From Paracentrotus lividus (lineage: Eukaryota > Echinodermata > Echinoidea > Camarodonta > Echinidae), in contig CALNVZ010003425.1 in the NCBI GenBank assembly GCA_940671915.1, positions 39,871,087 to 39,935,086 on the forward strand: a DNA stretch of 64,000 bases, written 5' to 3'. A model generated the notes under the pieces. It did not search any database, was not told the origin of the DNA, and was given only the letters and a program-made list of their open reading frames with translations. Made by a program: the position numbers and the translations under genes. The number at the start of each line of letters is the position of its first letter. Positions within the stretch are counted from its first letter, which is position 1. Of this stretch, positions 37,754 to 49,000 are shown one piece after another.

Positions 37754-38756
37754 TATAAGGCTTAGGAATCCCTGCCAGCAGGTTATAACGAGCCATGGCC
37801 CATGTGGTTATGCCTGAACCGTCTCAGGACAGGCACAGGCACTCAGTAAGTTAGTCAGTCAGTCCTTTGACTGTTCTGGAGTCGTTAAGGGACCTGACAG
37901 CAGAACAGGGAATTATTTTCCTCCATGTCATCATGTCAGTTGCAGTAAAATGTTGTATACTTTTAGCACATGTAGCTGTCCTGTCCGTTATGTCTAAAAC
38001 GTTTTAAGTTCATTTCATTCTGTAGCGAAATGTTAACAGTTATAATCACCTCTGTGAGAACAGGGCAGTTGGAAACTGAAACACTGATGTGAGTGAATGG
38101 TTATGTACTGAAAGCTGGATTAGGGTACCAAGAGCTATGTACAGCTATACGTGTATATCTATGTAGTATCCATGCAGATGAAAGTACATTGCCACAACAT
38201 CAGTATGCACCTTCTTCATTCCCTTCTGTACAGCATCGGGAAAGCGTGCAAGTATCCACCTCCAGCTCCTCGTGTAAATATGGGATGGGGGAAATCCTAG
38301 CCATCAGCTACTGGAAGACGTATTGTCATTTATTAGAGTGACATGCCTATGACTTTAATAGTATTTGAAAACCTTGGTCTACGACATGTTACAAGATGTC
38401 AACGTATAACTGTTGATAGCTACCAAATGCTTCTTGGAACAGGAAACTGCAACAGTCTAAATGCATGGATTGCACATGAAATTACAACATTTAATAACCA
38501 ACATTGAAAATTCAATTTTGAGGTCAATTGACCTTTTACAATCCTCAAAAGATGAAAGGTAAGAATCTGTAAATTGAGAAGCAATTGCTCCGAAATATAA
38601 GACGGTCCACTTTAACAAAAATTAAAAAAATATTACCACATAGCAAATGTCCTCTCTTAAACAATATACATCAATCATCATCATATTTTAATGTTTCGAG
38701 TCATTGACTTCATTGTTCTGAGAGTTCAAATCTAAAACCCTGTTTATGATTACTTA

Positions 38757-38819
38757 TGGTGGTATCTCACTTCGCTGAAACTACTTTGAACGGATTTGGG
38801 ACTTACTTTGAGAGGTTTG
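38757..38819. mobile_element. Fragment of GTCTC-rich MITE cut by gap
   Basis: TGGTGGTATCTCACTTCGC at 38757, the reverse complement of the right end at 24867; it ends at the N gap. Confidence 0.65.
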
Positions 38820-38844
38820 NNNNNNNNNNNNNNNNNNNNNNNNN
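38820..38844. other. Assembly gap (25 N)
   Basis: Run of 25 N between the two central direct copies; it truncates a GTCTC-rich MITE fragment (38757-38819). Confidence 0.99.
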
Positions 38845-39189
38845 AAAAATATTCAGAAAATTGATATCAGCGCATTGCTTATGAGGACATTGCTATGATG
38901 TAATATTTTCGTTAAAATGAGTCCGTTTTATTTCTCAGAGCAATTGCTAATCAATACAGGTTCTTACCTTTCACCTCTAAGGACTGTAAAAGGTCATTGA
39001 CCTCAAACTATAAAGATATTGATATATTGATATTTTGCGCTGTTGGTTTTAAAAATTTTGGTTATTTCATGTATTAAATCCACGTATTTAGTCCTTGCAA
39101 AGAGCATTGGTAGTTATCAACAAGTCTATACCTTGACCTCTGACATGTCTGAGGTCAAGGTTGTCTTATAGGTATGTTTAGGCGTGTAA

Positions 39190-40100
39190 ATTCTTTGAGA
39201 TGACAAAGGATGTGAAGCTGACAAAGCTACTCCAGAACCTGCTATCAAATAGACGGTTCTATAAAGACCTGGCTGGTAAGGGCAGTAGATGGCACAAGCA
39301 GAAAGATGGCCTCCCACAAGGGAGCGTCCTCGCCCCTCTGCTCCTCAACCTGTATACCTATTACCAACAAATGCAATTCAGTACAAAGACTTTCTTGTAT
39401 GCTTACGACCTCTGCATTGCCTACAGGAACATTCATTTGAAGAAGTTGAAAATCGCTCTGCTATGCCCTGGAAGGTTTTACTCCACACTATGCCGCAAAT
39501 CACCTGTGGGTGAATCCTGAAAAGACTCAAGAAGGGTCATTCATCTCAGGAACAGAGATGCCCAAAGACAACTGAAGGTCAGATGGTGTGGAAAACTGCT
39601 CAAACATGTCCTACACCAATCTACCTGGGCGTAACATTAGATTGTTCCCTTACATATAAGCACCACATTGCCAATACAAAGGCAAAAGTAGGAGCAGGAA
39701 TAACATCCTCATGAACATGATGAAGCTGGCTAACACCAAATGGGGAACAGATGCTAGACCCATTCGAACCACAGCCCTTACTCAGTATCTCTCTGCGCCA
39801 ACATACTCTGCACCGTTCTGGAGTTGGTCATCTCGTGCTGAAAAGCTAGACCCAGTCTTGAATACTGCAAGTAGAGCTAATACTGGATGCCTACGCCCTA
39901 CAAGACTACAGGTTCTGTACCTGTTATGTGGTATTATCTCACATCAGACGAGAAGTTGCATCACAGATGGAAAAGACAAAACAGGAGGATAACCCCTCCA
40001 CCCCTCTACAATCACAATCCTGCCAACAAGAGACTAAAATCAAGACATAGTTTCCTCCATTCAACGGTATCCCTCATAGCTCTGCTCACAATCGAAGGCT
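39190..40100 (+). pseudogene. Non-LTR reverse transcriptase remnant, copy 2
   Basis: Duplicate of 35450-36356. 39200-39350 reads KLTKLLQNLLSNRRFYKDLA and DGLPQGSVLAPLLLNLY, the RT fingers and motif B region. The catalytic box appears as FLYAYDLCIA, so the usual ADD is lost. The later part (39711-39990) has ANTKWGTDARPIRTTAL. Confidence 0.78.
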
Positions 40101-40108
40101 GACCTGTG

Positions 40109-40380
40109 CATGCGCGTATTCTGTGGGGGGGGCTTTACGGGCCCGGGCCCCCGGTAGCGCCCCGAAAGGGCGCCAAAATGACCTCAAAGGGGCGCCAAAT
40201 TGACCTTAGGGGGGCGCCAAATTGAGCAAAATGTTAAAAAAAAAAAAAAAAAAAATCAAAAAAAAAAATCAAAAAAAATCAAAAAAGTGGTCAGGAATTG
40301 AGCTGATTGACCTCTGAAACCTACCCCTATGGTTGATATATGGACCTTTAGGTTGGCCGTAGGCCGAAAAAAAAAAACCT

Positions 40381-40427
<47 letters not shown>

Positions 40428-40591
40428 CTTATCGCTCGGGCCAGCGTGACGTGAAAAAATTTAAGTGTACCTTTGGCTCGCCCGGTGTAACGTGGAAAAA
40501 ATACGATGTACCTTTCTGGATCCACCACTGGGGGCGCCAAAATCAAAATCACATCGGGCCCCCCGGGTGCAAAATCCTGGATACGCGCCTG
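40109..40591. mobile_element. hAT-like MITE with 45-base C run, copy 2
   Basis: Duplicate of 36363-36837; C run 40382-40426. The difference in run length is expected of either slippage or sequencing error. Confidence 0.65.
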
Positions 40592-40625
40592 CTGTGGACC
40601 AACCATCTCCACGAAATGCTATCTA

Positions 40626-41505
40626 CAGTGTGTCCCACAAAAATTGCTAATGGCACTTTAGATGGGTATAATATTAAAATTACAATATTATATTTTCACA
40701 TCTCTACACCCGTTAACTACAATTTATTTTCTGCAACTGGATGAAATTTAATGTGATATGGTCCAATAATCACAAAGATATGAGCATTTTTCATCACACC
40801 TCAGGAAACCTCTCCATCAAGTTTTGTATGAAGTAGTACCGGGTATATCGATTAAAAGAAACCCAAGTTTAATCACTAATGATTTGAAAAATATTCAGTA
40901 GTGATTATGAAATTTATATCACTGTAAAGTGCAAGTCATTAGCATTCTATTAATATGTCTCTCAGCACACCAATATCAAGCATCGCTGACCCCATTGTTC
41001 TGAAAAAGTCTTGCAAAATGTGAGTGTTCACTTTCACGCTCCTGAGATGCGTTATTCAAAGGAACCCAACTTGATCATCAATGAGCGTGAAAGTGAAGCC
41101 GCTCACAATTTTGCAAACACGTATTTAAAACAATTGGGTTCAGTGATACATGATATTGGTGAGCTTAAAGAGGTATCATTAAAATGGTAATGAGTTGCAC
41201 TTTACAGTGATATAAATTTCATAATTTCTACTGAAATATTTTTCAAAGTATTAATGATCAAACTTGGGTTTGTGTTAATCAATACATCCGGTAATACTCA
41301 ATACAAACTTGGATGGAGAGGTTTCCTGATGTGTAATGACAAAATGATCATATCTTTGTGATTCTTGGACCATATCACATAAAATTTCACCCAGTTGTGG
41401 AAAACGACTTGACATTTACGAATGTAAAGATATACGCAATATAATATTGTAATGTTAATAATATACCCATTTAAAGTGCCATTAGCATTTTTTTGGGACA
41501 CACTG
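40626..41505. mobile_element. Mariner-like palindromic MITE, copy 2
   Basis: CAGTGTGTCCCACAAAAATT at the left and inverse at the right, TA at 40624-40625 and 41506-41507; duplicate of 36873-37753. Confidence 0.72.
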
Positions 41506-42223
41506 TATAAGGCTTAAGGAATCCCTGCCAGCAGGTTATAACGAGCCATGGCCCAGTGGTTATTGCCTGAACCGTCTCAGGACAGGCACAGGCACTCAGT
41601 AAGTTAGTCAGTCAGTCCTTTGACTGTTCTGGAGTCGTTAAGGGACCTGACAGCAGAACAGGGAATTATTTTCCTCCATGTCATCATGTCAGTTGCAGTA
41701 AAATGTTGTATACTTTTAGCACATGTAGCTTGTCCTGTCCGTATAGTCTAAAACGTTTAAGTTCATTTCATTCTGTAGCGAAATGTTAACAGTTTATATC
41801 CACCTCTGTGAGAACAGGGCAGTTGGAACTGAAACACTGATGTGAGTGAATGGTATGTACTGAAAGCTGGATTAGGTACCAAGAGCTATGTACAGCTATA
41901 CGTGTATATCTATGTAGTATCCATGCAGATGAAAGTTACCATTGCACAACATCAGTATGCACCTTCTTCATTCCCTTCTGTACAGCATCGGGAAAGCGTG
42001 CAAGTATCCACCTCCAGCTCCTCGTGTAAATATGGGATGGGGGAAATCCTAGCCATCAGCTACTGGAAGACGTATTGTCATTTATTAGAGTGACATGCCT
42101 ATGACTTTAATAGATTTTGAAAACTTTGGTCTACGACAATGTCAGATGTCAACGTATAACTTGTTGATAGCTACCAATGCTTCTTTGGAACAGGAAACTG
42201 CAACAGTCTAAATGCATGATTGG

Positions 42224-42389
42224 AGGTCATTGACCTTTCATTGTTAAAAGAGTTCAACTCTAAAATCCTGTTTATAATTACTAACCCTTGATTTTAACAT
42301 AAACATAAAAAAATATGTGCATTTATTATGTAATTCACTGAGACATGACGCCAAATATCAATATTTTGATATCTTAAGGTCATTGACCT
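42224..42389. promoter_or_regulatory. IR-1 palindromes upstream of the intact gene copy
   Basis: AGGTCATTGACCT at 42224-42236 and 42377-42389, about 3.4-3.5 kb upstream of exon 1. Further copies lie at 25910-25922 and 38991-39003. Confidence 0.4.
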
Positions 42390-42749
42390 CTGGAGGTCAT
42401 CAGAGGTCAAATTTGACTTACCTCCCAATCTTAAAATGAAAGTTATGGCATGTACTACCATTGGTAGGAGTTTCACGCTTTAGTCAAAATTTGAACAATT
42501 CCCCTAAAAATTGGAGCTAAACAGCTCTACTACTTGTGTGAAGCATGAGCATTAAATCTTAGGTTTCATGATAATTGGTAGAGCCATCCTCCCAGCATTT
42601 TTTGGTACCCTTTTCATTTGGTTCTTTGCACGCACGACTGAGTAACAATCTCAAGAAGACTGCCGACTCTCAATTAGGCCTATGCCAAGTGGACGGATGA
42701 AAATTAAAACAAATGATGAAAGAATATGTGTACGCACATAAACACACAA

Positions 42750-42757
42750 CCTCTCAC

Positions 42758-42801
<44 letters not shown>

Positions 42802-43165
42802 AATCCTCCATCACACACACGTACATTATCACACACGCAACCACAAACACATGTAAATAATTCAGAATAACATTTTCCCTTTTCTGATCAAGCATTGATG
42901 TTTTGCTTACCATGATAATCATTTAATATTTGGGACTTATAGTAATTCCCTAACAACTGCTTGTGGGTGTGATTGATGGTGTGTGTGTGTGTGGGGGTGT
43001 CTTTGAGTGTGTTTGTTGAGGATGTGGGTGTATATTTATGTCTGTATTGGATGTGTGTAAGTGTGTGTCTAGGGGTCGCATGTGAGTGTGTGTGGGTATG
43101 TATATGTGGTTTGTGTTTGTGTAAACGAGGGTATGTGTGGGTATGTGTCTGTGTGCATGCACATA
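42750..43165. repeat. CA/GT microsatellite block (right arm)
   Basis: (CA)n at about 42764-42801 and GT-rich at 42977-43155, inverted partner of 34161-34600. Confidence 0.9.
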
Positions 43166-43917
43166 AATAATAAATTCTCAATTTCAGTATTCCTCACCTA
43201 TAAGCCACTTGGTGCTAGTGAGAATTTTCTGTCTTTTGAAGATTATCTGTTATTCAGTCATGCACGCAAAGATCAAAATAAAAAGGGGACCAACAGATTC
43301 TTGGAGGATGACTCTACCCCGACATTATCATGACCCCCATACTTTCATACTTATCACAAGACAACTTGAAAATGATTAGACACTTTTTTTTACTCACTCT
43401 GTACAATCCGAACACCCCTAATATGGATTACAACCTCTTGGAGGGTCATTTATAATCTGACTAAGAACGTGGCTCACGTATATGAACAAAATAGATAAAT
43501 AAATATTAGATAGATTGAAAATAAGAGAATTGCACTAAAGTGTGGCTTGTATAGCTTCAAGATTTGTTCTTGTTTTTCATTATAATACATACAAACATAA
43601 TGACTATTGATTCATGAACAAAATAAGAGAAAAAAAAGAGGAAGAGCTAACACATTTAGTTGGCTATTGGATTTCAATTTCTGTTGAAAATTATCGTCAT
43701 TGGCTATTTATTTTGTCACCTTCCTCATAGCTTGATTTCATTCCCCCTTGCATACATTCCCTTTATATCGTTTTAATCAACATCGTGAATGACATTTAAC
43801 AATAAATTGTATTACTGTCTCTTGTTTCCCTCTTTATATTATTCTCTCTCTCTCTCTTTCCATTAATTTTTCTCTGTTATCAATCAGACAATTTCTGCTC
43901 CGACGAATAGACAATAT

Positions 43918-45600
43918 TTAGGTGGTATGTTGTATACATACCACCTCTTGTTATTGTCCGAATCTTCTTCTTTTTTTTCTCCTCCTCTTTATTTTTATTC
44001 TTCTGCACAATTCTTGTAGACACGATAACTCAAAAAATAATGCATTAAAGTATTTCATATTTTCAGCAATGATGGATCCTTATAAGATCTGAGCACTGAA
44101 ATCTTTTGTAGCCATTAGCATAATGTGACGTCATCTAGAGGCAATTTTGTAAAATCACATTATCAATCATAACTTCATAACCAATAATCATTGATCAATC
44201 ATATTTAGTACACATAAACTTCAAATTGAAGCGCATCTTTTGGGTCATGTTGCGCGCAAGTACGCGCACGCATAAATAATTTAAGCGCGCGCAAAAATTA
44301 AAAATGTTCAAAATCACTTTATGGCTCAATTAGAGTATGTTTCAGGGGGGCATTTCATCAAAGGACTTGTCGGACATTTTATCCGACAAACTGTTATAAG
44401 CTACTGAAATGCTTGCATCTGATTGGCTGAGAGCAAATTTGTCGGATAAAACGTCCGACAAGTCCATTGATGAAATGCCCCCCAGGTCATTTTAAGCCTT
44501 TCAAGAAAAAACGCGGGCGCACGATTTTGCGCGCATTAATGCGCGTCGGGAAAGAATGCAGCTCCAGATACGCGGTTTTTGTCTCTTAAAGTAATCTTGA
44601 TAATATTCACAACAATTTAACACCATAAACACTTTTTTAGACGATTCATAACGAAATGGGCGTCTCTTCAATTTGGAACTACGCGCGCGCGAATTTTGTC
44701 AATTTTGCAAAAATATGCCATTTTTTGCCAAAAACATGCCTACACAAAATCCTTAATAATTTTCCAGGATGAACGGCAACCCCCAATCATCTTTTCAGAG
44801 TTGGATACACCATCAATTGCAAATACATTTTCTTGGCGTCAAAAATTGTCGCCAAATGAGCCGTGGCTGGTCTCAAATTGAAGAGCGTCATGTTTCTAAC
44901 AAAAAATTATTTCTCAGCCTATTTGATAAATGCTTTTAACAGGTTGAAAATTTTTAAAAACCGGTGTGTCAAAATCTAAAAAAGCTCAAAATCACCCCAT
45001 ATTCATACACAGTATGTTTCAGGCCATTTCAAGCATTTTGAAAATTTCCGCGCGTAAGCGCCCGTGCGCGCGTTTTTCGCGCACTTTGTAAATCGCGTAA
45101 AAATCTGGGTTTTTTTGTTGATTGGCAATTTAGACAACTCTCTTAGGAGTTTCTATATATTTTAAATCGTTTCCAGCCGACCATACAGACGCACGCGCTC
45201 ATCAAATTTCAATTTCCGCGCGTGCGTCAACGGGGCAAATAACGTAAAAACATAACAAAACATACGTCTTTAGAATCCTCCAAAGCTCGTCGGAAATCCA
45301 AATTTCAATCCAAATTTAGTCATTATCAGGATAAATATTGGTTGATTTTCTCCCAAATGCTTTTCATGTTAAGGCTGAGACAGTTCCCAAAAAGTCGAAT
45401 TGTAAAAGGTAATTGAATGTAAAATTCACACATTACACAATTCATTTTCTTATTTTTCAAAAAGTTTATTTCACTCTCTCTTTCCGTTTCATTTTTGTTC
45501 TCTCTCTCTCCTGTAGCCAATTGCTGCATACCTTTTTGCATTACACATACATATCAGTACATAGGCCTACCACCGATAATTGTACGCATTACAATTATAA
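43918..45600. repeat. Gene-upstream repeat related to the 1.1 kb unit (right arm)
   Basis: Starts TAGGTGGTATGTTGTATACA and ends about 160 bases before exon 1. Carries CG-rich alternating tracts at 44250-44290, 44515-44550 and 45050-45080. No TATA box or clear core promoter was recognised between 45600 and 45760. Confidence 0.75.
44345..44483. mobile_element. 139-base palindromic MITE (right-arm copy)
   Basis: Inverted partner of 32861-32998 with the same GGGGCATTTCATCAA ends and GACTTGTCGGAC / GTCCGACAAGTC arms. Confidence 0.72.
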
Positions 45601-45760
45601 TGCTCTAGTTTTTTTTATTCTTCTTGAACTAGATATTTTTTCTTAATATTTTAACTTTATAGATTTGACATTGTTCTTTCTCCCATTTTGTTTTGTTAAC
45701 ATTATGACAGGCGAATTGACTGATCATATTTCATATCATTAAAAAAAAAAAGCCAATAAT

Positions 45761-46028
45761 ATGGCTGCATTATTTAGAGTCCAGACTCTTTTGAGAACAA
45801 TTGCTGTCCGAGCTACCATGTCGTCAACCAGCAGTAGAGCAGCGAGCACTCCGGGCGTCAGTGTGCAGCCAAAAGTCAGCTTGTGTGACGAGGTGGTCAA
45901 CATTGAGGCTAGTGGATTGTCCCCGGGGCAACTGGTCACTCTGAGAGCCTACGTCTATACGGAGAATGGAAAGTACAAGTTTGAGTCAAAGGCTCGCTAC
46001 AAAGCGGATGCAGAGGGCAACATAAGTG
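45761..46028 (+). CDS. Exon 1, N-terminal part of ACOT/BAAT-like protein
   Basis: Starts at the ATG in AATAATGG. The first 20 residues are rich in Arg and hydrophobic residues with no acidic ones (MAALFRVQTLLRTIAVRATM), which fits a mitochondrial presequence as in ACOT2. A second Met at residue 20 could start a cytosolic form. Then comes the family's N-terminal beta domain (VSVQPKVSLCDEVVNIEASG, then LSPGQLVTLRA). Donor GTATGT at 46029; the exon ends in phase 1. A 1-base-different inverted copy is at 31323-31591. Confidence 0.85.
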
Positions 46029-49000
46029 GTATGTACCCTGCCGTAGAGACTACCTGTACCTTTTAACCCCCCCCCCCCCCCCTTTTAACCAGAATTTATT
46101 GTGGGGTTTCTGTGCAGTTTCAAAAACAATGATCAAACACTTTTTTGTCAATTGACTAAATAAGCGAAATAAAATGATAGAATAATACCTCCCCCCTCAA
46201 AAAAAAGCACCTTTCTTCTCCATCTATTTCTCTATTCTTATTGCAACTTAATTGGTATTTTAAGTGAGCTGTCACAAGTTTGGCACTGATGAATTCTGTA
46301 GGACTTTCTTTTCTTTTCATATAGGCGTATTATTATTTTTTTATTTATCAACAAATAACTTTCAACAGTAACAAATTAAAATAATAATCCAAGCTAGGGA
46401 TTTTTTTATATTTTTTTATTTTGTGAGTCCTTGTTTATAGAGATTATAATGTGCAACAAGAAAAATATAATTATTGGTATCATATATAGAGACCCTAACA
46501 AGGAAATTAATTATTTCAATGATGATATAAATGAATGTCTTGAAAAAATGTCTTCTGAAAATAAGAATATTTACGTCATGGGCGATTTTAATATCGAACT
46601 TCTTAATTGTAATTCGGTTAATTGTATCAATGATTTTGTCAATATTGTTTATAATAATTCATTTCGTCCTTTGATAGACAAACCTTCTCGTATCACTACT
46701 CAATCGTCAACTCTTATTGATAATATTTTTACAAATGTACATTTTGCTCAGTGTCAAACAGGAATCTTTTACAATGATATTACTGATCATTTGCCAATAT
46801 TCCAAATAACAAATATGCTTCCCGAAAAATCAAGACCTATAGTACACATTTGTCCTACCATATTTCAAATTAATCCATCCACTTTAAATTCTTTGAAAAA
46901 TGATTTATCTAATATTGTGTGGAAAGTTAATTCTTCCGAGATGTGACATTGCTTAAATGTTTTCTTCAGTAGTTTAAATGCTTGCCAACTGTATCCAAAA
47001 GAAAATAGGAAAAACTCCAAGAAACCCTGGATAACTATACCCATTGAAATATTGTAAAAAAGATAAATAGACAAATATTTGTAAAAAAGAATGCTCAACA
47101 AAAGAAATTTAAAGATATCGAATAAATAAATGCAATCTTAAAGACGTACAAAGAAAGTAATCTTTTGTGAATTGACAGAAACAAAAAAATAACCTTCCAA
47201 AAGTGTGGAAAATTATTAACGATATGTAGAAGATAAAAAATCAAAATCATGTCCACTGCTTACTAATGGTTATAGGATAAATATAGCTGATAATCAACAA
47301 GTCGTTAAGATCAATTCATTTTCTCTAATATTGCAGCGAATATAAATCTAATGCATCCACTTCCAATCAACCTTTTCCTCCTTGTGATAAGAACACTGCC
47401 AACAATATTCTTAAAACAACAATGAAACTGAATATAAGATATGTTAAACATTTTACAAGCTAGTAAAATCATGGGATTTCCGACTAAATAAGTCAGCTGT
47501 GATCAAACAAGTTATTTTTTCATTACCAAACGCTAATTCACATAAAAATCGTCTTACTCAGGTAAGTTCCAAAACATGAAATTGGTAAAATAAATCGTAG
47601 TTAAAAAAGGTGATCCTATCTTATTTCTCAATTTACGACCTAAATAACGCACTTCCAATGTTTTCAAAATATAGAAAGATTAGTATTAACAGTACTTATC
47701 TAGGTCAATTAATAAGACAACTTTTAATAATACGATCGGCTTTAGTGGACACTCACAATAGTGAACATGCCTATTGACTTCATGACATATCTATAAAATG
47801 AATGCTAATTCACATTCCATTGTAATTTCTTGACATTCTAAAGCTTTGATGTTATTGCCATAATATTACTTGCTAAATTGTCAAATTGGATACGTGGTAC
47901 TGCTTTTACATGGTTCAGAATATTTATCAATCGTTTCACTATATCCGTTTATAATAATATGTCTTCTCACCATGAGAGGGTCCAGTATGTGCTCCAGGGC
48001 TCACACTGGGCCTCTCCTGTTAGCTAATTTATTATTAGATTATGCAATTTATCTTACTTTCACTTGTTCTTTTTGCGGGATGATACGAATTAGTTTGCTC
48101 TCACGCTGATTTTATATACCTGTAAAATATAATAAGAATAGGTTAAGTTGAAAATGTTAATGCAAATAACTGTAAAAACAAAAGACAAGTATGTTTGTAA
48201 AAAACGCAAAACAGCGACATCTGTTTATAATAATGAACACAATCTATAAATGTTAGTAAAACTGGAAGTTTCTGTGATAACTTGGATGACACATTATATT
48301 GTATGACCATCGTTTGTCCAAATAGACAAGCTCAAAAACTGTTGGATTATGTAACCTACTTCGTGCTTTATACCTAAGAGAACGTTTATGTAATAATTGC
48401 TCCTTGCCATACCTCATATTGTAATATTGGCAAAATCTGAGGAACGAAATGAAACCCTTCCTAAACGAAAAGAAAATATAGAATCTGCACAAGATTCCTC
48501 ATTTAGACTCACTCACGTCAATATTTTTTCCGTCTTAAAACTGATAATGTGTTGATATATATAAGTCAGATGATCCTTTAATCGAGCATTCAGACATTAT
48601 CCAGAACTATCTCAAATATGTATCAATGAATAATCGTTCATCTCATAATACCCGTAAGAATAAATTATTATCCTAAAGTTACTCAATCTTATAATCTTCG
48701 ACTCGGTCCACAGACAGGAATAACTCCAGCGTACAGAAGTTCTCTACCTTAATCTTTTAAAAACCAAATTGCAAAATATTCTTAATGCCTTTCAGATTAA
48801 CCATACCGTAACTATTGTTACCATTACCTTACCCCCCTCCGTGTGTTGGCGAATTGCTGTAATGCTGTTACATGTGCCTTGTTCATATTGATAAACTGAT
48901 TTAATAATTATGTTCGGGATTACGCCAACAAGTTCATTGACTTTTTGTAGTTCCCTTCTTTCCTTTTTGTCTTATGTAAACTTATAGGATTACATTAAAT

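Larger units (their letters stand above)
35102..38468. repeat. Central 3.3 kb direct duplication, copy 1
   Basis: Directly repeated at 38850-42220 with many one-base indels. Contents in order: AGGTCA palindromes, RT remnant (35450-36356), hAT-like MITE (36363-36837), mariner-like MITE (36873-37753) and unique sequence (37756-38468). The unique part shows no gene. From 38253 onward sequence is also found inverted at 24817-25374. Confidence 0.88.
38850..42220. repeat. Central 3.3 kb direct duplication, copy 2
   Basis: Same order of parts as copy 1: RT remnant 39190-40100, hAT-like MITE 40109-40591, mariner-like MITE 40626-41505, unique sequence to 42220. It starts just after the 25-N gap. Confidence 0.88.
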
